Assembly (NCBI GenBank): GCA_033807695.1
Contig: CM066302.1
Span: 372,001 to 436,000 of the forward strand
DNA length: 64,000 nucleotides
Reading direction: 5' to 3'
Source of the DNA: Daedaleopsis sinensis
Lineage: Eukaryota > Basidiomycota > Agaricomycetes > Polyporales > Polyporaceae
Under the pieces are notes generated by a model. The model had not been told where the DNA came from, ran no database searches, and was given only the letters and a program-made list of their open reading frames with translations. Positions 10,873 to 22,015 of the stretch are shown in pieces. Made by a program: the position numbers and the translations under genes. The first letter of the stretch is position 1, and each line of letters opens with the position of its first letter.

Positions 10873-12185
10873 CTTGGAGAGAGCCAGGGCTGGTAGACGG
10901 AGGTGATGGGGATGATAAAGTAGGAGATGTGTCCATCGTCGAGATAACCCGCATATATAGTGGTTTAAATTTGGACGACCTTGGACGTGACGCTACGTGA
11001 CGACGTCGACTCCGTCGAGCAGCTTTGACTGAGCGCTTGACGACACTTGACGTCACTAGTCAGTTCGTATGGCCCTAACCATATGTAGAGACCCTAACCA
11101 CATGCAATGACTCGAAATGCACCTAGAAGGGTAATCTTAGGCTCAATTGAACTCCTCGCAATTCACTCAGTGTACACGAACAACTAGGCTCGAGACAGCC
11201 TGCAGCAAACCTGGCGACTATGGCTTGTGTAATACGGATCAACGACGACTCACAACTATAACATGGAGCGGGATCGGTGTTTCACAACGAGGAAGTCAAA
11301 CCCGTCTCTTTCATTCAACATTTCGGTCCCTGCTACAACCGCATAGCCTCCTGCCGAGTAGTCTGGAGCTTCAGCCAAAGAAAGACTTAGGGAAGCGCCT
11401 GCTCGCCGACGTCCCCGAAGCAGCGGAACATATAGGAAGCACAGAAGACACCGGTCAACGGCGATCCCAGTGAGCCTAATGGGAGCATGAGAAAATGAGG
11501 TGTCGAAACAGCAGCAGTTAAAGACGGTCGGATTCGGATGCATGGAGATGTCGCGGCCGAAGTGAGGAGGAGGGTCCTAGATTAGCTAGCATCGAGGCGT
11601 GCGCAGGCAAGAATAGAGGTGACGAACAAGACGATGCGCGTCCCGTGTCGAGATGTCGTTCAGGCAGTGTGAGAGTTACGTATGGTTTGATGGATTTTTC
11701 GAGTGAGGTGCCCTGTGAGACGAGGTCGACTGGAAGGTTTGCTGGCCGACAGACTTGACTACGACAGAGGAGCGTGTGGGGCTAGGTCGAGATGTTGTGC
11801 TCACCAGATTGCAAAGGTCAAGAGAGCCAGCAGCACAAGTATCTCGGGATGTTTCTCGCAGCCCTAGAAGCATTCCTTGCCGAAAGAGAAGGCTACTTCG
11901 CGCCTCGTCCCGCGTGGAACCTTCAATAGGATGTCAATGGCACATGCTACGATGCATATGGGGCTACTCACCGCGCCGGGGCTTCGCGGAAGCATTTGAC
12001 GTCCGCAGTATTCTTGCCCTTGTCGTCCTATTTATCGTGTCTGCGTCGCGCACGGTCGACAACGACGTCGACAGCGACGGACGGGTTGGATAGAGCGGGG
12101 ATGGTGGTGGTGGTGGTGGAAAGAACAGAGGTTGTGATGGGATCACACGTCGATCTTGTGAGACTCCCGCTGCCACCGCTCAACG
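10873..12185. other. Intergenic region, no assignable gene
   Basis: About 1.3 kb between the PSD start and the left arm of the duplication. Open frames of 65-110 codons occur on both strands (for example 11256-11543 minus) but show no family motif and no consistent exon chain. The left part should contain the PSD promoter. Confidence 0.4.
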
Positions 12186-12363
12186 CGCCGGATATGGTTC
12201 TTTTGATTACTGCCATATAACGACCGCATGACTTCATCGCCGATAGCCGCAACCCCCGTCATCGTCGCTCCGTTGTTACATATATACGACAGGGTGCACG
12301 ACCATGTACCTCGTCGACCCCACCTCCCTTCCATCCGACCTCTGGGGCGTCGTGCAGTCCACC

Positions 12364-15300
12364 ATGCAGCTCCTCCACCACGCTCTCCTCTGCTTGACCG
12401 CCTACCTCGCCTCGGCCGACGTCTTCCTCGATGGCGCGAACGGCGTGCGCGGCGTGTCCGCGCAGTACCTGTTGGGCTTGGGTGAGTGCGCATATATCGA
12501 GCTCAGAGGATAGATGTTGACGAGGGCGGTGGGCAGGCATTGCGGACGTCACTGGGTAACTGAGATTCTGTCTTCTGGGAGTGGGACGCGTGCTGAGACG
12601 TGTGATGCCGACCAGTCCGGTCGTGGAGACGAATATGATGGTGAGTTCTTCCTTTACAACGGAGTTAGCACGCTCTTCGTCGTCAAGTCCCATGGCCCCG
12701 GATGGGCGGGCAATCCCGCTCCCGGAGGCGTGTTCCCTTGAGAGACCTCTTGAAGCCCGGTGTAATTAGTCCCTTGTTCGAAAGTTGCATCCTGGATACA
12801 TGACTGTTTGCATGAAATGTATCCAGGATGTGACTCAAAACGCGGAACGGTTGGAATGTAATTCACATGTCGTGCGTAAAAGACATTGCACTAGTCTTTG
12901 GATTATGCTTGCGACGAAGCCGCAATGTAGCCACGCGCTATGTTGGACCATGCCCCCGATAGGAGACTACTCTCCATGCGCGAGCGTACAGAGGGCGTCT
13001 TGCTACACCTACACCTACACCTACACCAATCACAGTCTATTTGGTGGCTATATACTGACGAACTCTTCAGGGATACGCAAGTCTCAGCCAGGTTGACACG
13101 GGCCTACACATGAGGCAGCGCAGTCGCGCGTGGATCGTCGCCGACGCGTCCAACTCATCCAACCGTATCGTCTTCATCAATGCTGGTGAGCCTTCTTCAC
13201 ACGTCCTCTTGTTTCGTTCAGGTCGTTCCCCGTCTCCGCGGGATTAGATTATCGAGGATCGTATAAACTCCCTACATTGAAATTCCGTACATTTATCACG
13301 GAGTTGTGTTCTGGAATGTGGCATGACTGCGCCTCTTGCTTTTGCTCGACGTAAAACAGTCGAGACACAAGATTCTGCTTAATCCTTGCGTGCTTGTGAT
13401 TATGTCTCTCAATTCGCTGTCCGTGCCCTGAGCCGCACAGTGACATGCGTTGACAGTCGGGTCTATTGATTCTTCGTTGATCATTGGATGTGGGTACCAT
13501 CGCAGACCCACAGCCAACGATTGACGAAGAGGTACCCTGCCAAAGAGTCACAGTTCGCCGGTCTCCTCATGGAGCTGCAATGTCGTTACCTTGTCGGAAC
13601 ATCCACTCACAGTGCTCCGCAGATATTGCGATGGGTGACACCGGTATTCGTCGTTCAGTCGTGAATGCGCTCTCGTCTCAGTACCCCGATCTGTACAACA
13701 ACGAGAACATCGCGCTTGTGTCAACTCACCAGCACAGCGGTGTCGGCGGGTACCTCGAGAACCTCCTCCCGCAAATCACCGCGCTGGGCTACGTCAAGGA
13801 GAGTGCCGATGCGATCGTCGCCGGGACAGTTCTCGCCGTTCAGCGCGCACACAACAACCTCGCCCCGGGCAAGCTCAGCCTTGGAAACACGACAATCGTC
13901 GATGGAAACATCAACCGCTCGCCCAGCGCGTACCTTGCGAACCCTGCAGAGGAGCGCGCGAAATACCAGTACGATCAGGACAAAGATATGACGTTGTTGA
14001 GGTTCGACGACGAAAGCGGCAACGCGCGCGGCTTCCTTAGTTTCTTCGCGGTTCATGGAACGAGCATCTACGAGGTACGCCCATCTGTTTGTAGGCTTTT
14101 GCTTGATTCTCATCCGAACTCCAACAGAACAACACCCTTGTGAGCAGTGACAACAAGGGCATGGCCGCTCATCTCTACGAAGGTGCGCAATCCTGACATT
14201 CGGTCCACATCTTGTCCTGACCAATGTTCGTAGCGATGGTCGAGCCGAACGCGATGCCCGGCAACAACACGTTTGTCGCTGGGTTTACGCAATGTACGTG
14301 CCGCGCGCACGCACCTCCCACTTACTCACATCTGCCACAGCGAACGTTGGTGACACCAGCCCCAACACGTACGTTCCGCTGCCATCTTGCTCTCCCTATC
14401 TGCTGACCGTAGTCACTAGTCTGGGCGCGTTCTGCGAGAGCCCTGGTCAACCATGGGACGGCCAGGCATGTGAATTCGACCACTCGACATGCGGCAACAA
14501 GACTCAGGATTGCCACGGGCGGTGAGCGACCTACTGCTGACTTGAACAGGATCTCTTGCTCATACAGCAGACAGTGGTCCGGGCTTCTTGATCTCGGACT
14601 TCGAGTCGAACAAGATCATCGGGCAGCGCCAGGTCAACGGCGCGAAGGCGATCATGAGCCAGACTCTGCCTGCTGTCTCTGGCGCAGTCAAATACGTGCA
14701 CACGTACATGAACATGTGAGCTGCAACCCGCATGCATCGTCGCGTGCGCTGACGGCTGTGAAATGCAGGTCGTTCCGCCAATTCACTCTCCCTGATGGGA
14801 CAACAGCGCAGACCTGCCCGCCGGCGATGGGCTACTCGTTTGCCGGTGGTACCACGTAGGTGTCATCGATTGTCGCCATATAGTCACTTTCTCATCTTGC
14901 GCAGTGACGGTCCTGGTGCCTTTGATTTCATCCAGGGCGACAACTCGTCCACCCCTCAGTACGTGATTTCAGAAGCGTTGTAGAACGTGACGCTGACACC
15001 AGGGTAGGAACCCATTCTGGGAGATTGTCAAGGGTGCTGTGACTCCGCTCCCTCCACAGGAGCAGATCGACTGTCAGTCCCCGAAGCCCATTCTCCTGAA
15101 CACCGTGCGTATCTCAGACGCCACTCCGGCTGCCTCTGTGCTGACGTGTCTCCAGGGCTACGCGCACTTCCCGTACGAGTGGTCCCCGAACACCGTCGAC
15201 ATCCAGATGCTCCGTGTCGGCAACTTCGTTATGCTGATCATGCCCGGCGAGCTGACGACCATGGCTGGGCGGCGTATCCGCGACGCCGTCCGCGCGAAGC

Positions 15301-16336
15301 TCATCTCTGAGGGTGTGATTGGTGATGATGCGTATGTCGTCGTTGCTGGCCCGGCGAACACGTATGCGCACTATGTGGCCACACGCGAGGAGTACGGCGT
15401 GCAGCGCTACGAGGGCGCGTCCACGATCTTTGGGCCACGTGAGTGCATGTTCGTTTGCTGTGCGTTCGCATGACTGATTATGCTCGCAGATACATTGGAA
15501 GCATACATCGTAAGCTTTATGCTGTCCGCATAGTCGCGAAATACTGATTTGTGTTCAGGACAAGTACACGAGCCTCGTCTCGTTCCTTGCGGACAACGCG
15601 ACGGGCAAACCCGCATCGGACCCGGCGCCTGTGGAGCAGACTAGCAAGGCTATCACCCTCCGCGTATGTGCAAATTGTCTCCTAGTCGCTCTCGTCGCTG
15701 ATCGTCCGAGGCAGACTCCTGTGGTGTTTGACGAACCAGGCATTGGCCACAACTTTGGCGACGTGCAGACGGACGTGCGTACCGACTCGCCCTACAAGGC
15801 TGGCGAGGCCGTGATCGCGACGTTCGTTGGGTGAGTACTCCGCACAAGACTCTTTCCATCTAGTGCTGACACCGATACTCCCTAGCGCGAATCCGAGGGT
15901 ACGTCGATCATTGGAACGTGCGAGATTGGTACGAGGCTAACGGTGCTGATCGCAGAACAACCTCCGCCTTGAGCAAACATTCCTCTCCGTGGACCAGCTC
16001 ACGAACGGCCAGTGGAAGCCTGTGCGCTCCGACTCGCACCCATCGACGACGTACCAGTGGACGCGGACGAGCACGGTGCGTACGACCGTTCCTGACATCC
16101 GGTTTCAAACTGACATGGCGCGCAGGTCATCGGCACGAGCACCGTCAACGTCACCTGGGTCGTCGAGGACGGCACGCCCGGTGCGTCTTTCTCGTGCCTC
16201 TCGTGCACACACCGAGACTAACTTGTCGCACACAGCTGGAACGTACCGCCTGACGTACTTTGGCGACAGCAAGCCGATTTTTGGTAGCATCACGCCGTTC
16301 GTCGGCCACTCCTCGAACTTCACGATCTCTTCATGA
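12364..16336 (+). CDS. Neutral ceramidase, copy 1
   Basis: Twenty-one exons: 12364..12481, 12537..12555, 12616..12640, 13071..13185, 13623..14074, 14128..14182, 14234..14293, 14341..14368, 14420..14521, 14575..14715, 14769..14855, 14905..14958, 15008..15104, 15156..15438, 15490..15509, 15559..15663, 15715..15830, 15886..15898, 15956..16075, 16126..16180, 16236..16336; 721 aa. Neutral/alkaline ceramidase family (PF04734), which hydrolyses ceramide to sphingosine and fatty acid. Visible hallmarks: THQHSG and FAVHGTS (zinc ligands by family knowledge), NINRSPSAY, and GDTSPN (285-290), matching the GDVSPN hexapeptide that carries the nucleophilic Ser in the human enzyme; here Ser288. A hydrophobic N-terminus (about 1-18) suggests secretion or lumenal entry. 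The Met at 12364 is preferred over 12304 because it places the signal at the N-terminus. Introns 3 and 4 are about 430 bases, the rest about 50-70. Confidence 0.93.
12788..12830. repeat. Perfect 13-bp inverted repeat (hairpin) in ceramidase intron 3, copy 1
   Basis: The arms catcctggataca and tgtatccaggatg are exact reverse complements separated by 17 bases. They lie inside the unusually long intron between exons 3 and 4. The same hairpin is present unchanged in copy 2 at 23199-23241. It could be the core of an old miniature element or an RNA stem in the intron. Confidence 0.8.
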
Positions 16337-16587
16337 ATACCCTGATCCCTGTTGTTCTCTAACTGTTATCCCATCGCTACTGCTCTTGTTCACGGAGGAC
16401 TTTGCATCACCATTATAGTTGAACGTCGGATTGTGTGCGCGACTTTGCTGCCGTCTGTGAAGCGATGCAAGGTGAATATATACAATGTGCGACCCATAGT
16501 GATACAAGCCATTGTACAACATGCCAGAAATCATAGTTCTATCGTGCCAGCAGTCCGTACCCCACCTAAGTGCCCGCTAATACCCTA

Positions 16588-17003
16588 CTAGTAGCGAACT
16601 GGAGCCTTGCCATCGCGGCCCTGCACGACGATCTCAGTGGGGACCGCAGAGAGGTTGTCCTGAAAGGAATGATGAGCACCTCGCTCTCGCGCCACAACGA
16701 GCCTACGCACCTCGGGACCAGCGAGACGGACGGCGCGCCTGCGACGGACGACGCGCGCGGTGAAGAAGACAAGGAGGACGGTGACGAGCGCCAAGAACAC
16801 GCCGATGGACGCGTCCGCGACGGTGCTGCCCGTCGTCGCGCCCTCGGGGAGGCCGAGGACCGCGGCGGCCGGGGACGCGGAGGAGACGGAGCACGCCTGG
16901 GCCCACTCGCGGTTGCTGTTGATGACCGAGTTCTCGAGGCGGTAGATGAACTCGGTGAGCGGGATGTCCTCGCGGTGGTCGAAGACGTGGATCGTGCGGA
17001 AGT
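16588..17003 (-). pseudogene. 3' fragment of the histidine-acid-phosphatase-like gene, cut at the duplication edge
   Basis: The minus strand encodes the C-terminal part of the protein at 26998-28889, including the membrane segment after Ile-Gly-Val-Phe-Leu and the same stop codon. It begins in mid-exon at 17003, where similarity to the right arm ends. No other part of the gene is present upstream (17004 onward), so no functional protein is expected. The few differences from the intact copy lie in the region before the membrane segment (for example APSGRP-like for GRSGRP-like codons, read on the other strand). Confidence 0.85.
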
Positions 17004-17834
17004 GCGCGCCGGGGCGTTGCCGATGCAGAGATTGTCCAGATCGATCAGGCTGGTCCGTACTGCTGAGGGGGACCTAATTGACGCCAGACATGTCTCCTGT
17101 TCTGCTAAGGGTGACGGTGTGCTGCTGAGAGGAGAGGGACCAGAGACATGTCCTCTGGATTGCGTGCCCAGATGTACTGTACATGCAGTAGCTAAATAAG
17201 TAGCCTAAAACTCGAAGTCCTCTTGAGTCAAGGAGACTCGCACACGAGCGCCTACGTCTCCTTTTTGGGATGCTGCTACCACGACAGGTCTGGGGGAAGG
17301 GACTGGCTCACATATGTCTCTAGCAGGAGCTACAGCTCAAAATACTATGAGCGACGACAGAGCTTGCGCCGCAATACAGTCAGTGGTGCGCATGGAGTTG
17401 AGAGCGACAGAGAGTGCGCACGGACTCGAGGATCGGTACAGTCGCGACTTTGGAATCGGTAGCCTGTTCCGCTAATTAATCTCCAACACTCAGATCTCAT
17501 ACTAGCCCGTAGCCGGCATGCATGATCTACTCCCGGTGGGCTGGTAAGTGTGGTATGTAGCCGATCTTCGTAACCGAGGGCCGTATGGGGACTTATGGGG
17601 CCTCGTCACACTGATTTAGCCACTCAGATCTGCCAAGCCATGCACACGGAGATGACATTGTCGCCGTCTTGCCCCATTATTGTGCAGCTGATGTGTCTTT
17701 GTGTCTCTCCCTTGTTACCATGCATCATGACGGCAGCATATTGATAAGCGGCGCGGCGTGCAGTGTACTTACTTTCACTCAATCTTAGACCTCTTCCAAG
17801 CTTGGTTGTCAAGCAGCACAGGGCACTAAGTATA
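17004..17834. other. Unique sequence downstream of the duplication edge, no gene seen
   Basis: About 830 bases with stops in all frames at short intervals. No homology to the right arm. I see no family signature. Confidence 0.45.
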
Positions 17835-18646
17835 CTAAGAGTTGCTACCCGCCGGCACCCCCGCCAAGTCCATGTACCCGGTTCGGTACCACGCCATCCG
17901 AATCCCGTCCTTCGAAATGATCGGAATACCCTCCTCCATGGCGACTGGACCCGGATCCGCTCTTAGATCGTCCTCGTCAACCTCCTTCGCGCTCTTCGGT
18001 CCGTCCCGAGTGTACCGTGTCGTGACTGTCCTTCTCCCGAAGTTTCTGTTCTCGAACTGCGGAGCTGGCGCAAGGAAGCGCGGGCTTGGAGACGCAGCCT
18101 CGACACTCACCCGCGCGGCACTGAGCTCCTCATCACTCGCTGGCCAGAAAAACAGCCGCGGTGGGTCGAACTTGGCCAACCACATCAGCGTGCGGAGGTC
18201 GGACATGCTCGCAAAGCTAGGGTGCTGGAACATGATGTGCGGCGGCCAGCCGCGGAGCGCAAGCCCGAACCTCGCGAACACATGATTGTAGAAGTCCCGC
18301 ACCGTCCAGTGCATCGTCACATCGGGGATCCCGGTCTGCTCGCCTGAGTCAATGCATCAGCCCCTCATTTCCGGGAGGACGGGAGCGGATACGCACGAAG
18401 AAGGGTGTTGAGAAAGCTCCGGAGCTCGCCTCGAAGCTCAGAGCGCGTGTCCGGATATGGGCGCCGCGAGTGGGTCCATGGAGACGGTGTCTGTCCACGG
18501 ACTGTGACCAGCCTGGGATGTGTCTGATGCGGCAACGGAGACTGCATGTCATGGACGACTATGAAACGGAGTGGTGCATTGGACAGGTGGTAGGAATGTG
18601 CCATGTCTGCGAGCATTAATGTCCTGGTGGTACTGGATTTATACAA
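17835..18646 (-). CDS. Hypothetical protein, two exons
   Basis: Exons 18646..18397 and 18343..17835 on the complement, joined at a gtgcgt donor and a ctcag acceptor, give 252 aa. The second exon has a sustained frame with an aromatic-rich block (HWTVRDFYNHVFARFGLALR) followed by an acidic, probably flexible C-terminus. The block reminds me of short hypothetical proteins common in agaricomycete genomes, but I cannot name a family or function. It sits alone in the spacer between the two duplication arms, next to decayed repeats. It may be a fragment of a longer, damaged gene. The start could also be the Met at 18604. Confidence 0.5.
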
Positions 18647-19559
18647 CCTGGTTCATCAATACTGCATGGAGACATGCATGAGCTAGAGGATAGAATTGGA
18701 TGCTCATCCCCGTACTGAGCGGAGAAACATGGAACTTCCAGTCAGGCACAGACTATGAAATTTGATATCATGCTGCCATCGCAAGCAATTCCTGGTGGAT
18801 CATGACGGCTGTGATCTGCGCCAGTCGCCTAGTATTCCAGCCTAACAAGCGTACTATTCACGCCAAGGATGAACTTGGAAACACACGGCCGCTCGCCCCA
18901 CTGTCGCATAGTAGCAGTCGGCTCCACAGTAATTTCGCGGCGGACTCGAGCGGACAGGGATCATGAGAGTCCAGGCCACGCCTCCTGCCAGGCTACGTGA
19001 ACCTGACATTGTCAGCATGCCAGTGTACTTTGCTAGACTGCAAGAAGCAATACTTACTCAAGAGAGCACCCCAAAGGACCAGCGAAATAATGACTAGCTG
19101 GATTGCTCACCCGGCATGTTCGCCTGATGGGATGCGACCGTGACAAGGTATTTACGCAGTACTGAGCCGACGAGATCCTCTCACACTGTACCAAGCTGGT
19201 ACAGATTTTCTCTCTCTCTCCCGTACTTGAAGCTGGGTCGCTGGGTATTGGAAAGTAGATAGGCGACGGGACAGCAGAGCTAGCCGGATCAGGCAGGTGG
19301 TGAATCATTCCGCGTGAAGGATCAGCGAATTAACCACTAGCCGGATTGCTCACCCGCCACACCCATTTCGCGTGCGCATCCGAGTCTGTCTCGTTGATGT
19401 GACGCGACCACAAGGCCCCCATGGGACGTTGAATGTATGGGCACGGCCCTGAGTGGCGCAACATCGTACCTCAGTCTGACGGAACGAGCTCGTTGCGGCA
19501 CTGGCGGCTGCTCGCGATCGCACCGGTACCGTGCTCTGAGAATATTAGTATATTCTGAT
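18647..19559. other. Gene-free stretch
   Basis: No sustained frame and no signature on either strand. The last 80 bases resemble the end of the repeat unit that follows. Confidence 0.45.
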
Positions 19560-20205
19560 ATGTGACAAGGCCGCTCGGTACGCAACAGTGACGATGCTCG
19601 GATGACAACAGCACGACCGCCTCTCCGACGTCCGCATTGTGCGAGTGTCACCTCCGAACTGTGCTTACCCATTTGCACCGTTCGCCGTGCACACCGTCTC
19701 AATTGACTGCATGGAACAGAGTGTGCGTGCTCGAGAGACCTCACCTCATGCGCCGATGGCGAAGGCCTGGGTCGCTCCCACTCGAGCTGAATGTCCTTCA
19801 AGTTCTGAGCATGGAGAGCCTAGCGACAGTCAGGACGGACGGAGCACTGTGGTATGCGTCAGGGATGGCGACAACCTGAACTCCAATATGCGAAACGAGC
19901 CCGGGCTAGTAGATTCTGATAGATGCCAAGGACACTCGGTACGCAACAGTGACGATGCGATGACAATAGCGGGGCCCTCTCTGCCGTCCATAGTGTGCAA
20001 GTGTGCACGGTCACATCTGAACTGCGCTTACCCATTCGTACCGTGGGCCGCCGCCGCGCGTGCCCTCTGTCTGTACGGGACCGAGCCTGCATGCTCGAGA
20101 GACCTCACCTCATGTGCGAATGGTGAACGCCTGGGCCCTCCTGCTCGAGCTGGACGTGCTTCTGAGCATGGGGAGAGCGGCAGTGAGGATGGACGGAGCA
20201 TGCAC
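19560..20205. repeat. Degenerate tandem repeat, unit about 360 bases
   Basis: Two imperfect direct copies start near 19560 and 19921. Shared blocks in the same order include ctcggtacgcaacagtgacg (19574 and 19935), then acttacccatt-like, then gctcgagagacctcacctca, then a gagcatgg(g)agag block. Spacing is 361 bases. Many substitutions separate the units, so the array is old. No gene was recognised in it. Confidence 0.75.
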
Positions 20206-20445
20206 GACCCTGAGGGACGGCGACGAACCGAGCTTCAATATGCGGAACGAGCTCCATGCGGCAAAGGGAGCAGGCCTGCTAGCGACTCGGACCGTTCTCC
20301 AAGCGACGCGAGTGCATAGCATGTGTGCGACAGGGACGGCGACGAACGATTCCCAATATGCGGAACGAGCTCCATGCCACGGCAACGGGAGCAGGCCTGC
20401 TAGCGACTCGGACCGTCCTCCAAGCGACGCGAGTACATGGCATTG
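20206..20445. repeat. Tandem repeat, unit about 118 bases
   Basis: Two neighbouring copies share a long block from aatatgcggaacgagctcca (20237 and 20355) to gcaggcctgctagcgactcg and ccaagcgacgcgag. They are much more alike than the 360-base units next to them, so this doubling is younger. Confidence 0.8.
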
Positions 20446-20689
20446 GCAAATTCTGACAATCGAACAATGGTCCGTGCGCGGGCGAGAGGTACATAACCTG
20501 GGTGTCCGGTTAGTCTCGCGCGCACGACAACCACGCGTGCTTTGCTCGCGCGCACTCACCGCCCGCCCTCCCTCGTCATTCCGTCATTGCGCTGTCGTCC
20601 ATGCCGCCACGCCGCGAGAGCAGGTGCCCTCAGCCCTCTTCGTTCTATCCTTGGCGTCGTCGTTCACGCAGTCACGCACGCGGGGAACG

Positions 20690-21710
20690 GGACTGGGAGA
20701 GCAGGTGCGTTGGCCGCCATGTACCTCAGGCTGTCCTCGCGATCACACTGACGGGCGCATGCCAGGCGAGTGCTCAGACGGTGCGCGGCCAGCGCACGAC
20801 GAGTCGCCGGCGGTGGACAGGTCGCCCGAGGGTGCTGGAGGTGAGTGCTCACCAGCCTTGAATGCAGCTACCAGCGGCTGCAGGACATGTATCAGGGTAC
20901 TCAGTATAAGGCTCGACTCAGCTCGACACACGCACCGGTTCTAAGTTCTGAACACCACCCGCTCGGCGCGGGGCTCGAACGCGGAGGCGTGCACTAGCAT
21001 CCCTCTTCTTCCCAGCTTCATACCGTCGTGCTTGCGGTCACGCACGCCCGGAGGGCGAGAGCAGGTGCGTTGTCCGCCATGTACCTGTACCCTGCGACCG
21101 CGCTGACGGCCCGGGTTGGCAGGGTTTCATGGACGACAGGCGAGTGCTGCACGTAGCACACCGGCTCAGACACGGTACCTACCATGCGTAAGTAGTCATG
21201 CCAACAGTCAGCTCACGTCGTCAGTCTAAGCGCGTGATCTCGCAGATGGGACGCGGCCAGCACGTCCAGGACGGGTCGCCGGCGGCATGAAGTTCGAACG
21301 TACCGGTTCTGAACTCCGCCCGCCCGGCGCGGGACTGGAACGCAGCGGGAGGTGGGCACTGTTACGGTATGTCAGAGAGGTGCGTACCTGTACCTTGCGG
21401 TCGCTGACGCGCTGACGGCTGGCAGTGTCGCGCAGACGACAGGCGAGTGCTGGAAGCCGGCTCGGACACCTTACCTACCACGAGTAAGTAGTCATGTTCG
21501 CTCAGTTTGTCCCTCTGACATCGTGATCTCGCAGATGGTGTCCGGCTACGACAAGTCGCCTGCGCGGGACATGACGCGCGAGGGCACGCATGGAAGGAGC
21601 GCGCCGGCGACTGCACGGCGTTCAGCAATGGGCAAGAGGATTGGACGTACCGGTTCTGAACTCCATTCAATCGGCGCGGGACCGAAACGCAGCGGGAGGA
21701 CACTATCGCG
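20690..21710. repeat. Degenerate tandem repeat, unit about 345 bases, with splice-site-like blocks
   Basis: Three decayed units are recognisable by the recurring blocks gcaggtgcgtt..ccgccatgtacct, gacaggcgagtgct, gtaagtagtcatg, gatctcgcagatgg and accggttctgaactcc. Clear block positions include the ccgccatgtacct block near 20716 and 21078, and accggttctgaactcc near 21303 and 21648. The recurring gtaagtag and ctcgcag look like an intron donor and acceptor, which hints that the unit descends from a small intron-bearing gene. No open frame survives across units. Confidence 0.65.
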
Positions 21711-21754
21711 GTACGTCAGTGTTTCCGAGTCTCCTGCGGCTGGGGAACGGGAAT

Positions 21755-22015
21755 CACAGCTCACCTCCCGGATCTGCAGGTCAGCTACCGTTGGAACGAC
21801 TCAAGTCCGTTCCAGATGCGCACGGCGCACGGTACATCCGTCCCGACGGTGGGTCAGCCTGTCAGATGACAGATTCGGACAAGGGCTCACCTCCGTGATA
21901 TGCAGGTCAGCATTCATGTGAACGATGCACGGCGCACGGTACATGCGTCCCGGCGGCGAGAACGTCTGGCGGCGGGTCAGCTTGTGAGTTGACAGGCTCA
22001 GACAAGGGCTCACCG
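21755..22015. repeat. Tandem repeat, unit about 127 bases
   Basis: Direct copies share gatctgcaggtcag/gatatgcaggtcag, gcacggcgcacggtacat, cgtcccg(a/g)cgg and gacaagggctcacc. A partial third copy begins near 22005. Function unknown. Confidence 0.7.

Larger units (their letters stand above)
12186..17003. repeat. Left arm of a 4.8 kb direct duplication (ceramidase plus cut phosphatase 3' end)
   Basis: This stretch matches 22608-27413 in the same orientation at an offset of about 10.41 kb, with only scattered substitutions and small indels (for example 6 bases in the intron after 12640). It contains the ceramidase promoter, all 21 exons, the intergenic spacer and the last 416 bases of a phosphatase-like gene. 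Similarity stops sharply after the shared bases cggaagt at 17003/27413. The left boundary, near 12186/22608, is less sharp. Confidence 0.9.

Noticed and set aside
12775..12835. tRNA-like sequence around the hairpin (gttcgaaa near the stem)
   Set aside because: The stem is a single 13-bp hairpin; no A box, cloverleaf or acceptor stem can be drawn.
13721..14224. Minus-strand frame of 167 codons opposite ceramidase exon 5 (also in copy 2)
   Set aside because: It is antisense to a strongly conserved coding exon; the frame is a by-product of GC-rich codon use.
16570..17199. Long plus-strand frame over the phosphatase fragment (and 26983-27645 in the right arm)
   Set aside because: It is the complement of the phosphatase-like last exon; the Arg/Asp/Glu-rich product has no family features.
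20206..20445. Repeat spacing that could suggest a CRISPR-like array
   Set aside because: Only two long (about 100-base) imperfect units exist in a eukaryotic genome; there are no short regular repeats, spacers or cas genes.
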